In this document: one piece after another, positions 1-9,143 of the stretch
Position numbering within the stretch: position 1 is the first letter of the stretch
Layout: every line of letters begins with the position of its first letter
Assembly (NCBI RefSeq): GCF_007713465.1
Contig: NZ_VMSG01000021.1
Location: forward strand, 44,570-108,569
DNA: 64,000 bases
Source of the DNA: Pseudomonas sp. H3(2019)
GTDB taxonomy: Bacteria; Pseudomonadota; Gammaproteobacteria; Pseudomonadales; Pseudomonadaceae
Reading direction: 5' to 3'
The notes under the pieces: generated by a model
The model's database searches: none
What the model was told of the DNA's origin: nothing
What the model saw: the letters and a program-made list of their open reading frames with translations, nothing else
Position numbers and translations under genes: made by a program

Positions 1-241
1 CTAGCCTAAACCGCCCGCGACAGCACCCGAAACGCTACACCGGGTATTGTCCGAACGTCGGCCCGGCGCCCAAAGCCTGTAACCAATGCTCATCAAGGTG
101 CGCGCCGGGGGTTATTTTTGTTGTTACATTCAGGCCCGAGCGCCTGTTCTTGCGGGCTTTCGCCGGGTTTTGAACGCTCTAGCAGACAAGCCCTCTACTG
201 TCGAGATATGGCGGCCGTGGTCCTTTGCGTATACTGCGCAG
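1..241. other. Leading intergenic segment upstream of mltF
   Basis: No gene is recognised here. An open frame continuous with mltF extends upstream to base 86, but its first 52 codons look unlike a protein N-terminus and the lipoprotein signal begins at the ATG at 242. The segment should hold the mltF promoter; no clear -35/-10 pair was identified. Confidence 0.5.
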
Positions 242-1702
242 ATGTTTTCCCCAACGGCTTTGCGTCCGCGATTAGCCAAATGGCTCATCGCAACCGGACT
301 CTTCCTGATGCTCAGTGGCTGTGTTGATAAACCCAACACACTGGAGCGCGTAAAGGAGGATGGCGTGCTGCGTGTGGTTACCCGCAACAGCCCCGCCACC
401 TATTTTCAGGATCGCAACGGTGAAACCGGCTTCGAATACGAGCTGGTGAAGCGCTTCGCCGACGATCTGGGCGTTAAGCTGAAAATCGAAACCGCGGACA
501 ACCTCGACGACCTGTTCGGTCAGTTAGGCAAACCTGGTGGCCCGGTGCTGGCTGCTGCCGGTCTGGTCAGCAGCGACAAACGCAAGCAGCAAGTCCGGTT
601 TTCCCACTCGTATCTGGAAGTCACCCCACAGATCATCTACCGCAACGGCCAATCGCGGCCGACCAATGCGGCGGATCTGGTCGGCAAGACAATCATGGTG
701 CTCAAGGGCAGCACCCACGCCGACCAACTGGCAGCGCTGAAAAAGAAATACCCTGGCATTGAATACGAAGAGTCCGACGCGGTTGAGGTTGTTGACCTGC
801 TGCGCATGGTTGATGAAGGTCAGATCGATCTGACACTGGTCGACTCCAACGAAGTCGCGATGAACCAGGTCTACTTCACTAATGCCCGGGTTGCCTTCGA
901 CCTGGGCGACGCCAGCAACCAGCGCTGGGCGGTCGCTGCCGGTGATGACAACAGCCTGCTCAACGAAATCAACGACTTCCTCGACAAGGCCGAGAAGAAT
1001 GGCACCCTGCAACGGCTGAAAGACCGCTATTACGGGCATGTCGATGTACTCGGCTACATGGGCGCCTATACCTTCGCCCAGCACTTGCAGCAACGACTAC
1101 CCAAATACGAGAAGCACTTCAAGGCCTCGGCCAAGGAAGAGAAAGTCGACTGGCGACTGCTCGCCGCAATCGGTTATCAGGAATCGCTGTGGCAACCAGC
1201 GGTGACCTCGAAAACCGGCGTTCGCGGCCTGATGATGCTGACCCAGAACACCGCGCAGGCCATGGGCGTGTCCAATCGCCTGGACGCCAAGCAAAGCATC
1301 ATGGGCGGTGCGAAGTACCTGGCTTACATGAAAGATCAACTGGACGACTCGATCCAGGAGCCGGATCGCACATGGTTTGCGCTGGCGGCCTACAACGTCG
1401 GCAGCGGTCACCTGGATGACGCGCGCAAACTGGCGGCCAAGGAAGGACTGAATCCGGACAAGTGGCTGGACGTGAAAAAGATCCTGCCGCGCCTGTCGCA
1501 GAAACAGTGGTACAGCAAGACCCGCTATGGCTACGCCCGTGGCGGTGAGCCGGTGCATTTTGTGGCGAACATCCGGCGTTACTACGACATTCTGACGTGG
1601 GTGACGCAGCCGCAGCTTGAGGGCGATCAGGTCGCCCAAGGCAACCTGCATGTGCCGGGCATCGACAAAACCAAACCGCCCGAAGAAAACCCACCGCTCT
1701 AA
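242..1702 (+). CDS. mltF: Membrane-bound lytic murein transglycosylase F
   Basis: Cleaves the MurNAc-GlcNAc bond of peptidoglycan with formation of 1,6-anhydro-MurNAc, acting from the outer membrane. The ATG at 242 gives 486 residues, the family length. A hydrophobic signal ends in a lipobox LSGC, so Cys27 should be lipidated. Residues about 45-265 form a type 3 solute-binding-protein-like domain (begins LRVVTRNSPATYF), and about 285-470 form an SLT domain. The catalytic Glu is in GYQES, which computes to Glu314, the same number as in E. coli MltF. AAYNVGSGH and the RRYYDIL end are also SLT-like. It stands alone on the plus strand and converges on pdxJ across a REP doublet. Confidence 0.95.
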   Translation: MFSPTALRPRLAKWLIATGLFLMLSGCVDKPNTLERVKEDGVLRVVTRNSPATYFQDRNGETGFEYELVKRFADDLGVKLKIETADNLDDLFGQLGKPGGPVLAAAGLVSSDKRKQQVRFSHSYLEVTPQIIYRNGQSRPTNAADLVGKTIMVLKGSTHADQLAALKKKYPGIEYEESDAVEVVDLLRMVDEGQIDLTLVDSNEVAMNQVYFTNARVAFDLGDASNQRWAVAAGDDNSLLNEINDFLDKAEKNGTLQRLKDRYYGHVDVLGYMGAYTFAQHLQQRLPKYEKHFKASAKEEKVDWRLLAAIGYQESLWQPAVTSKTGVRGLMMLTQNTAQAMGVSNRLDAKQSIMGGAKYLAYMKDQLDDSIQEPDRTWFALAAYNVGSGHLDDARKLAAKEGLNPDKWLDVKKILPRLSQKQWYSKTRYGYARGGEPVHFVANIRRYYDILTWVTQPQLEGDQVAQGNLHVPGIDKTKPPEENPPL

Positions 1703-1723
1703 GCGGGCCACCCCAAACCAAAT

Positions 1724-1811
1724 GTGGGAGCGAGCCTGCTCGCGATAGCAGTCTTGCAGCCAACATTTTCGTTGAATGGTAAGACGCCATCGCGAGCAGG
1801 CTCGCTCCCAC
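1724..1811. repeat. REP doublet (REPIN-like) between mltF and pdxJ
   Basis: Two copies of the Pseudomonas REP core GTGGGAGCGAGCCTGCTCGC stand in inverted orientation about 45 bp apart. It lies between two convergent genes, where it could form a long hairpin at both transcript ends. The same family recurs at 3367, 16049 and 55389. Confidence 0.9.
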
Positions 1812-1829
1812 AGTGTTTTATGTTTGGCT

Positions 1830-2573
<744 letters not shown>

Positions 2574-2624
2574 GGAAGCGCTCCAGAAGAAGAGAAAGTT
2601 CGGTGCACAGCATACACGTCAGGC

Positions 2625-3311
2625 TTATGGCTTTCGAAACAACTCGCGACTCACCAGCGGACGACCGCCCAGGTGAACGGCCAACGCCTGGCGCATCAAG
2701 CGTTTTGCGGCGGACAAGGCACCCCGCGCGCTCCAGTCGGCGTCGGCCATGGCCAACAGTTCGGTGCCGTTGAACAGACCGGGTTGCAACAGGTAGACCC
2801 GCTCCAGCCCCGCATCGACCTGCAAGCGATACAGGCCGTCGGGCGCGATAGGTTCGCCATGGATATCCGCGCTCAACGCAAAGCCGTAGCCCAGGTCATC
2901 GAGCAGCCGCCATTCGAACGAACGCAACAACGGCTCCAGCGGGCGCCCTTCGGCGAGGGCCAGCAAGGTCGCGGCGTAATGGTCGAATACCGCAGGATGG
3001 GGATCTTCGGACGGCAGCAGGCGGATCAGTAGTTCGTTGAGGTAGAGACCGCTGAACAGCGCCTCACCATTGAGCCAGGTGGAGACGCCGGCGCTTTCCA
3101 TGCGTCCGACATTCTTCAATTCGCCCCGGCCACGGAACTCGACTTCCAGCGGCACGAATGGCCGCGCCAGCGTTCCGGCCTTGCCCCGCGCACTGCGCAA
3201 CACCGCCCGCAGCCGACCTTGCGGCGTCAGGAAGTCCACCAACGCGCTGTTTTCGCGGTAGGCACGGCTATGGAGCACGTAGGCGGGTTGGCCGAGGGGA
3301 GCTTGAGACAT
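2625..3311 (-). CDS. recO: DNA repair protein RecO
   Basis: Mediator that, with RecR and RecF, loads RecA on SSB-coated single-stranded DNA during gap repair. The start is taken at MSQAPLGQPAY (228 residues), the usual Pseudomonas N-terminus; an in-frame ATG six codons upstream also exists. The N-terminal OB-fold strand pattern (AYVLHSRAYRENSALVDFLT, then GRLRAVLRSARG) is followed by a helical domain. It sits between era and pdxJ, as in other pseudomonads, but a REP doublet occupies the era-recO gap, which could lower recO and pdxJ expression relative to era. Confidence 0.93.
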   Translation of the reverse strand: MSQAPLGQPAYVLHSRAYRENSALVDFLTPQGRLRAVLRSARGKAGTLARPFVPLEVEFRGRGELKNVGRMESAGVSTWLNGEALFSGLYLNELLIRLLPSEDPHPAVFDHYAATLLALAEGRPLEPLLRSFEWRLLDDLGYGFALSADIHGEPIAPDGLYRLQVDAGLERVYLLQPGLFNGTELLAMADADWSARGALSAAKRLMRQALAVHLGGRPLVSRELFRKP

Positions 3312-3366
3312 GAAAGTCAGGGTTCTCAATGAAAGAGCGCAGTTTTACAAACAACCCAAAACCACT

Positions 3367-3454
3367 GTGGGAGCGAGCTTGCTCGCGATAGCGGCCAGTC
3401 AGTCAACATCAATGTTGAATATCAGGCCCTCATCGCGAGCAAGCTCGCTCCCAC
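3367..3454. repeat. REP doublet between era and recO
   Basis: Inverted pair of the core GTGGGAGCGAGCTTGCTCGC separated by about 44 bp. Unlike the 1724 copy it sits between two genes transcribed in the same direction, so it is an intra-operon hairpin. Confidence 0.88.
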
Positions 3455-3486
3455 AGTTGGAACTTTGTGTATCCAGGGTTAAGCGA

Positions 3487-4389
3487 TTACAGGTCGCCGT
3501 AACCCAGCGAACGCAGGGCGCGTTCATCGTCGGACCAGCCGCCTTTCACTTTGACCCAAAGGTTGAGCATGATCTTGGAGTCGAACAGCAGCTCCATGTC
3601 CTTGCGCGCTTCGGTGCCGATGCGTTTGATCCGCTCGCCTTTGTCGCCAATGATGATTTTCTTCTGACCGTCACGTTCGACGAGGATCAACGCATGGATG
3701 TGCAGGGTTTTCCCCTGCTGCTTGAACTCTTCGATTTCCACGGTGATCTGGTACGGCAGCTCGGCGCCCATCTGGCGCATGATTTTCTCGCGCACCAGTT
3801 CGGCAGCGAGGAAGCGGCTGCTGCGGTCGGTAATCTGGTCTTCCGGGAAAAAGTGATCGTTTTCCGGCAGGTGACCGGCGATCACCCGCTCCAGCGCGTC
3901 GAGGTTGTGCCCGTGCTGCGCCGAAATCGGAATGATCTGCGCGTTCGGCAGCTGTTCTTGCAACCAGCTCAGGTGCGGCATCAGCTCGGCTTTGTCTTCG
4001 ATGCGGTCGGTCTTGTTCAGCGCCACGATCAACGGGCCGGTCACGTACTGAACGCGTTCGAGAACCATCTGGTCTTCTTCGGTCCACTTGGTGCGGTCAA
4101 CCACGAAGATCACCACGTCGACGTCTTTCAACGCGGCCGAAGCGGTCTTGTTCATGTAGCGATTGAGGGCTTTCTCACCACCTTTGTGCATGCCGGGGGT
4201 GTCAACGTAGATCGCCTGCACATCACCTTCGGTCTTGATCCCGAGCATGTTGTGACGGGTGGTTTGCGGTTTGCGCGAGGTGATTGCCAGCTTCTGACCC
4301 AGAATATGGTTCAGCAGCGTGGACTTGCCCACGTTCGGGCGGCCGACGATGGCGACATAGCCACAGCGAGTTGCAGTTGAATCAGTCAT
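3487..4389 (-). CDS. era: GTPase Era
   Basis: Essential Ras-like GTPase that binds the 3' end of 16S rRNA and assists 30S assembly. The start is taken at MTDSTATRCGYVAIVGRP (300 residues); its ATG overlaps the end of rnc by 8 bp. The G1 P-loop GRPNVGKS, DTPGMH (G3) and NKTD (G4) are visible. The C-terminal half carries the KH domain with IIGDKGERIKRIG. The overlap with rnc indicates translational coupling of two rRNA maturation functions. Confidence 0.97.
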   Translation of the reverse strand: MTDSTATRCGYVAIVGRPNVGKSTLLNHILGQKLAITSRKPQTTRHNMLGIKTEGDVQAIYVDTPGMHKGGEKALNRYMNKTASAALKDVDVVIFVVDRTKWTEEDQMVLERVQYVTGPLIVALNKTDRIEDKAELMPHLSWLQEQLPNAQIIPISAQHGHNLDALERVIAGHLPENDHFFPEDQITDRSSRFLAAELVREKIMRQMGAELPYQITVEIEEFKQQGKTLHIHALILVERDGQKKIIIGDKGERIKRIGTEARKDMELLFDSKIMLNLWVKVKGGWSDDERALRSLGYGDL

Positions 4390-5071
4390 GGCCATTCTCC
4401 ACGCCCAGGGCAATCAGTGCTGCAGCGGCCGCTACCTGTTCGGCAATACGACGACTCACACCCTGACCTCGGCTTTTTTCGTTCAGTAAGGTGATTTCGC
4501 ATTCGACGAAGAACGTCCGGCAATGCGGCTCACCCTGGATATCCACCACTTCGTAACGCGGCAGTTCACAGGCACGCGACTGCAAGAACTCTTGCAGGCG
4601 GGTCTTTGGATCTTTGTTGGTGTCGACCAGCGTCAGGCTGTCGAACTCGGACGTCAGCCAGGCCAGCACGCGTTCGCGCGCCATGTCCATGCCTGCATCC
4701 AGGTAGATCGCACCGATCAGCGCTTCGAGGGCATCGGCGAGGATCGATTCACGGCGAAAACCGCCGCTCTTCAACTCACCGGATCCCAGGCGCAGGTACT
4801 CGCCCAGGTCGAAACCACGCGCTAACACCGCCAGCGTCTCACCCTTGACCAGGCGTGCGCGCAAACGCGACAGCTGGCCTTCGCGAGCCAGCGGAAAGCG
4901 GTCGAACAGCGCTTCACCGGCGACGAAGTTGAGAATGGCATCACCGAGGAATTCCAGGCGTTCGTTGTTGCGCCCGGCAAAGCTGCGATGCGTCAGAGCC
5001 AGAACCATCAGTTCCTGGTCCTTGAAGGTATAACCGAGCTGACGCTCGAGACGGCTTAAAGAGACGCTCAC
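4382..5071 (-). CDS. rnc: Ribonuclease III
   Basis: Double-strand-specific endoribonuclease that processes the 30S rRNA precursor and some mRNAs. It is 229 residues with a GTG start at 5071. The catalytic signature NERLEFLGDAILN lies near residue 40, and a second acidic cluster DALEALIGAIYLD near residue 115. A C-terminal dsRNA-binding domain ends VSRRIAEQVAAAAALIALG. The start codon overlaps the stop of the eroded upstream frame in a GTGA arrangement, so rnc may once have been coupled to that gene. Confidence 0.97.
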   Translation of the reverse strand: MSVSLSRLERQLGYTFKDQELMVLALTHRSFAGRNNERLEFLGDAILNFVAGEALFDRFPLAREGQLSRLRARLVKGETLAVLARGFDLGEYLRLGSGELKSGGFRRESILADALEALIGAIYLDAGMDMARERVLAWLTSEFDSLTLVDTNKDPKTRLQEFLQSRACELPRYEVVDIQGEPHCRTFFVECEITLLNEKSRGQGVSRRIAEQVAAAAALIALGVENGHD

Positions 5072-5154
5072 GGTTTACCCACGCTGAGTTCGTGGTCGAC
5101 GTCCATCACAGCAACGCTGCAAGGCTCTTGGACAATTAACGCTGTGTTCAAAAA
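5068..5154 (-). pseudogene. Remnant of a DUF4845-type gene between lepB and rnc
   Basis: Pseudomonads normally carry a gene of about 120 codons (DUF4845, PA0769 in PAO1) between lepB and rnc. Here the gap is only 179 bp and no full frame exists. On the minus strand a 28-codon stretch follows an in-frame TAA and ends DVDHELSVGKP, with its TGA overlapping the rnc GTG. From memory the family ends in a similar FD-x-EF-x-V-x-x-P pattern, so this looks like the surviving C-terminus. Seen: the gap, the short frame and the overlap. Inferred: its identity. Confidence 0.5.
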
Positions 5155-5221
5155 TTACATCCTGAATATCGTTGGCTTCATGCATCTGCGGCAACCTTCT
5201 GCGGGCTCCAGAAATGCATTC

Positions 5222-5242
5222 GGCGCTGTGTTCAACAGCGCC
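5222..5242 (-). terminator. Hairpin directly after lepB
   Basis: An 8-bp perfect stem GGCGCTGT/ACAGCGCC with a 5-nt loop begins 8 bases past the lepB stop. There is no U-run, so it may be an mRNA 3'-end stabiliser, or part of the scar that removed the neighbouring gene, rather than a strong terminator. Confidence 0.4.
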
Positions 5243-5250
5243 GTGGGTGA

Positions 5251-6105
5251 TTACTTGATCAGGCCAACCCGCGAAAAATTCGGCAGGTGACTGAGTTTGG
5301 GTTCCGGCCAGCTCATCCAGACTGCGAAGGCCTTGCCGACGATATTCTTGTCGGGAACCATGCCCAGCAGATCCTTGGGAATACTTGGATCATCCCAGTA
5401 GCGACTGTCGTTGGAGTTGTCGCGGTTGTCGCCCATCATGAAGTAGTGCCCGGCAGGCACGGTCCATTGATGGTCCGGGGTTGCGCGGTAGCGGCTCATT
5501 TCCTTGCGGATCAGGTGCTCGGCAGCGCCGAGTTTTTCCTTGTAGAGCTCGGCACTGCCCAACGTACCCGGCTCGGAGCCGACCAGCTGCTCTGCGATCG
5601 ACTCACCGTTGACGAACAGGCGCTTGTCGGCGGTGTAACGAATCTGATCGCCCGGCAGGCCCACTACACGCTTGATGTAGTTGACGTTCGGGTCGCTCGG
5701 GTAGCGGAACACCATCACATCGCCACGCTGCGGATCACCGACCTGGATGACTTTCGTATCGAGCACCGGCAAGCGGATCCCGTAAGAAAACTTGTTCACC
5801 AGAATGAAGTCGCCAACGTCCAGGGTCGGCTTCATCGAACCAGACGGAATCTGGAACGGCTCCACCAGGAACGAACGCAAGACCAGCACGATGAACAGCA
5901 CCGGAAAGAACGATTTGCCGTATTCAACCAGCATCGGTTCTTTGTTCAGTTTCTCGACCACCATCATATCCGGCTCGCCGACGCTGCCCTGATAGGAGGC
6001 AATGGCGGCACGCCGACGCGGCGCCAGGAAAACCAGATCGAGCAACCCCAACAGGCCGCAAACGAAAACGGCGATGACCAGCAACAGCGGGAAATTTAGT
6101 GACAT
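5251..6105 (-). CDS. lepB: Signal peptidase I
   Basis: Cleaves signal peptides of exported proteins at the periplasmic face of the inner membrane. The protein has 284 residues, with two N-terminal membrane segments (about 5-25 and 65-82) and the Ser/Lys dyad: Ser90 in IPSGSMKPT and Lys145 in NYIKRVVGLPGD, the same numbers as the E. coli enzyme. The GDNRDNSNDSR box lies near residue 225. It lies 5 bp downstream of lepA on the same strand, the usual lepA-lepB operon. Confidence 0.96.
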   Translation of the reverse strand: MSLNFPLLLVIAVFVCGLLGLLDLVFLAPRRRAAIASYQGSVGEPDMMVVEKLNKEPMLVEYGKSFFPVLFIVLVLRSFLVEPFQIPSGSMKPTLDVGDFILVNKFSYGIRLPVLDTKVIQVGDPQRGDVMVFRYPSDPNVNYIKRVVGLPGDQIRYTADKRLFVNGESIAEQLVGSEPGTLGSAELYKEKLGAAEHLIRKEMSRYRATPDHQWTVPAGHYFMMGDNRDNSNDSRYWDDPSIPKDLLGMVPDKNIVGKAFAVWMSWPEPKLSHLPNFSRVGLIK

Positions 6106-6110
6106 AGGAC

Positions 6111-7910
6111 CTAACTATCCAACCTGAGCACAGCGAGGAAGGCTTCTTGTGGAATTTCCACGTTGCCGACCTGCTTCATGCGTTTTTTACCGGCCTTCTG
6201 CTTTTCCAACAGCTTGCGCTTACGGCTAACGTCACCACCGTAGCATTTGGCCAATACGTTCTTTCTGAGTGCCTTGACGGAGGTTCGCGCAATGATCTGC
6301 CCGCCAATGGCGGCCTGGATCGCGACGTCGAACATCTGGCGCGGAATCAGTTCTTTCATCTTCTCGGTCAACTGGCGACCTTTGTAGTGCGCGTTATCCT
6401 TGTGCACGATCAGCGCCAAGGCGTCGACCTTGTCACCGTTGATCAGCACATCCAGTTTCACCAGATTAGCTGATTGATAACGATCGAAATGGTAATCCAG
6501 CGAAGCATAGCCGCGACTGGTGGATTTCAGACGATCGAAGAAATCCAGGACCACTTCGTTCATCGGCAAATCGTAGGTCACCTGGACCTGGCTACCGAGG
6601 AACAGCATATCGTGTTGAATGCCACGCTTCTCGATACACAGGGTAATGACGTTGCCCAGGTGCTCTTGCGGCACAAGAATGTTTGCCCGAACGATTGGCT
6701 CGCGCATGTCTTCAATGGACGACAGATCCGGTAGCTTGGACGGGTTGTCGACGTAAATCGTTTCACCGGTTTTCAGCAACAGCTCAAAAATAACGGTCGG
6801 CGCCGTAGTGATCAGATCCAGGTCGTACTCGCGCTCCAGGCGCTCCTGGATAATCTCCATGTGCAGCATGCCGAGGAACCCGCAACGGAAGCCGAAGCCC
6901 AGGGCGTCGGAGCTTTCCGGGGTGTATTGCAGCGACGAGTCGTTCAGGGTGAGTTTTTGCAGCGCTTCGCGGAAGTCTTCGAAGTCGTCGGAGCTGACCG
7001 GGAACAGACCGGCATAGACCTGCGGCTGAATGCGTTTGAAACCTGGCAGTACGTCGACGTCCGGCGTCGAGCTCAAGGTCAGGGTGTCACCTACCGGCGC
7101 ACCGTGAATGTCCTTGATGCCGGCGATGATGAAGCCTACTTCACCGGCTTTCAGATCAACGGTGGCGGTGTGCTTCGGATTGAACACACCGACGCTGTCG
7201 ACCAGGTGGATCTTGCCGGTGGACTTCACCAGAATCTTGTCGCCCTTTTTCACGCGGCCGTGGCGCACGCGAACCAGGGAAACAACGCCCAGGTAATTGT
7301 CGAACCAGGAGTCGATGATCAACGCTTGCAGCGGATCTTCGATGTTGCCAGTCGGCGCAGGAATGGTGTGTACCAGACGCTCGAGCACTTCATCGACGCC
7401 CAGGCCGGTCTTGGCACTGCACTCGACCGCATCGGTGGCATCGATGCCGATAATTTTTTCGATTTCTTCCTTCACACGGTCCGGATCAGCCTGTGGCAGG
7501 TCGATCTTGTTCAGGACCGGCATCACTTCCAGGCCCTGCTCGATTGCCGTGTAGCAGTTGGCAACAGATTGCGCCTCGACACCCTGACCGGCATCGACCA
7601 CCAACAAGGCACCTTCACAGGCCGCCAGCGACCGGCTGACTTCGTAGGTGAAGTCAACGTGACCGGGGGTGTCAATGAAGTTCAGTTGGTACTTGATACC
7701 ATCACGGGCGGTGTAATACAGGGTAACGCTGTGAGCCTTGATGGTGATCCCGCGTTCACGCTCAAGGTCCATGGAGTCCAGTACCTGGGCCTCCATTTCG
7801 CGCTCGGCCAGGCCGCCGCACATCTGGATGAAGCGATCGGCCAGAGTCGACTTGCCATGGTCAATGTGGGCGATGATGGAGAAATTGCGGATATGACTCA
7901 AATCACTCAC
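6111..7910 (-). CDS. lepA: Elongation factor 4 (back-translocating GTPase)
   Basis: Ribosome-associated GTPase related to EF-G that helps initiation or remobilises stalled ribosomes. The 599 residues match the family. G1 is AHIDHGKST, followed by RERGITIKA (switch I), DTPGHVDF (G3) and NKIDLP (G4). The C-terminal LepA-specific domain includes YGGDVSRKRKLLEKQKAGKKRMK. The start is GTG at 7910. It opens the leftward lepA-lepB-rnc-era run. A Rho-independent terminator belonging to lptG lies upstream, so lepA needs its own promoter in the 105 bp between. Confidence 0.97.
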   Translation of the reverse strand: MSDLSHIRNFSIIAHIDHGKSTLADRFIQMCGGLAEREMEAQVLDSMDLERERGITIKAHSVTLYYTARDGIKYQLNFIDTPGHVDFTYEVSRSLAACEGALLVVDAGQGVEAQSVANCYTAIEQGLEVMPVLNKIDLPQADPDRVKEEIEKIIGIDATDAVECSAKTGLGVDEVLERLVHTIPAPTGNIEDPLQALIIDSWFDNYLGVVSLVRVRHGRVKKGDKILVKSTGKIHLVDSVGVFNPKHTATVDLKAGEVGFIIAGIKDIHGAPVGDTLTLSSTPDVDVLPGFKRIQPQVYAGLFPVSSDDFEDFREALQKLTLNDSSLQYTPESSDALGFGFRCGFLGMLHMEIIQERLEREYDLDLITTAPTVIFELLLKTGETIYVDNPSKLPDLSSIEDMREPIVRANILVPQEHLGNVITLCIEKRGIQHDMLFLGSQVQVTYDLPMNEVVLDFFDRLKSTSRGYASLDYHFDRYQSANLVKLDVLINGDKVDALALIVHKDNAHYKGRQLTEKMKELIPRQMFDVAIQAAIGGQIIARTSVKALRKNVLAKCYGGDVSRKRKLLEKQKAGKKRMKQVGNVEIPQEAFLAVLRLDS

Positions 7911-8015
7911 GGATCAACACTCAAAAAGGCTGCAGGCATAGCCCGCCGAAAAATAGCCGGGAATTGTACCTGATACACGACGCAAGCGTCACGTTCACAG
8001 GTCAACGGTATTGGA

Positions 8016-8052
8016 TACAAAAACGCCCCGCTCTTGCGAACGGGGCGTTTGA
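8016..8052 (-). terminator. Rho-independent terminator after lptG
   Basis: Read on the minus strand, a 10-bp stem AAACGCCCCG/CGGGGCGTTT with a 10-nt loop is followed by a T-run. It ends the lptF-lptG transcript before lepA. Confidence 0.85.
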
Positions 8053-8081
8053 GTGTCAGCCGGGGCAGGAAATACCTGCGA

Positions 8082-9143
8082 TCAACCGGCTCGGCGCAGC
8101 ATCCAGACACCGGCTACCGCGCAGATACTGGCCGGAACCAGCACCGCGAACAACGGTGAGAAGCCGAAGACCAGGCTTGAAGGCCCGAGCAAATCCTGAG
8201 CGATACGGAAGGTAAAGCCGACCAGTACACCGGTGAATACGCGCTGCCCCAGGGTCACCGAGCGCAGCGGGCCGAAAATAAAGGAAATCGCCATCAGCAC
8301 CAGGGCAACAGTGACCAGTGGCTGCAACACCTTGACCCAAAACGCCAGCCAGTAACGGCCATTGTTCAGGCCCTGATCCGCCAGATAGTGGATATAACCC
8401 CACAATCCGCTGATCGACAACGACTCCGGCGTCATGATCACGGTGTTCAGCAGTTGCGGGCTCAACGGTACGTCCCAGCGTTCTTGCGGGACCGTGACCA
8501 CTTCGGTACTGCCGTCATGGAACACCGTGGTGGTGACGTCATTGAGCTGCCAATGATCTGTTTCGAACTGCGCACGCTTGGAGAAGCTCGAGGTCAGCAT
8601 GTGACGCTCGCGGTCAAAACGATAGCGAGTCACGCCGTACAGAATGCCATCCGGCTGCACCGAGTTGATGTGAATGAACTCATCACCCTGGCGATGCCAC
8701 ATACCGTGCTTGGCGCTCTGCGCATCACCAATGCCCTGAGCCAGGGAGCGATTGGCCTGGGCCACGTTTTCCGCCGCAGGCGCAACGTACTCGCCGACCA
8801 GCACGCCTGCCAGCATCAACACCAGCATCGGCTTCATCACCGCCCAGACGATCCGGCCGATGGACACGCCAGCGGCGCGCATGATGGTCAACTCACTGCT
8901 GCTGGCCAGGCTGCCCAGGCCGATCAGGCAGCCGATCAGTGCCGCCATCGGCAGCATGTCATAGACCCGACGCGGCGCTGTCAGCGCCACGTAGCTCAAT
9001 ACATCGGTGAGGGTGTAGGTATCTGTGACATCACTCATCTCGTCGATGAAGGCAAACAAGGTCGCCAGCCCCAGAATGATCCCCAGTACCGCCAGGATCG
9101 CCATGAAAACACTGCCACCAATATAGCGATCGAGCTTAACCAC
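8082..9143 (-). CDS. lptG: LPS export ABC transporter permease LptG
   Basis: With LptF and LptB it extracts lipopolysaccharide from the inner membrane and feeds it to the LptC-A-D bridge. A GTG start at 9143 (MVKLDRYIGGSVFMAIL) gives 353 residues and overlaps the lptF stop by 8 bp, so it is preferred over the in-frame ATG at 9161. Three N-terminal and three C-terminal membrane segments flank a periplasmic jellyroll domain (about 130-270). The end WMLRRAG is family-like. Confidence 0.95.
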   Translation of the reverse strand: MVKLDRYIGGSVFMAILAVLGIILGLATLFAFIDEMSDVTDTYTLTDVLSYVALTAPRRVYDMLPMAALIGCLIGLGSLASSSELTIMRAAGVSIGRIVWAVMKPMLVLMLAGVLVGEYVAPAAENVAQANRSLAQGIGDAQSAKHGMWHRQGDEFIHINSVQPDGILYGVTRYRFDRERHMLTSSFSKRAQFETDHWQLNDVTTTVFHDGSTEVVTVPQERWDVPLSPQLLNTVIMTPESLSISGLWGYIHYLADQGLNNGRYWLAFWVKVLQPLVTVALVLMAISFIFGPLRSVTLGQRVFTGVLVGFTFRIAQDLLGPSSLVFGFSPLFAVLVPASICAVAGVWMLRRAG

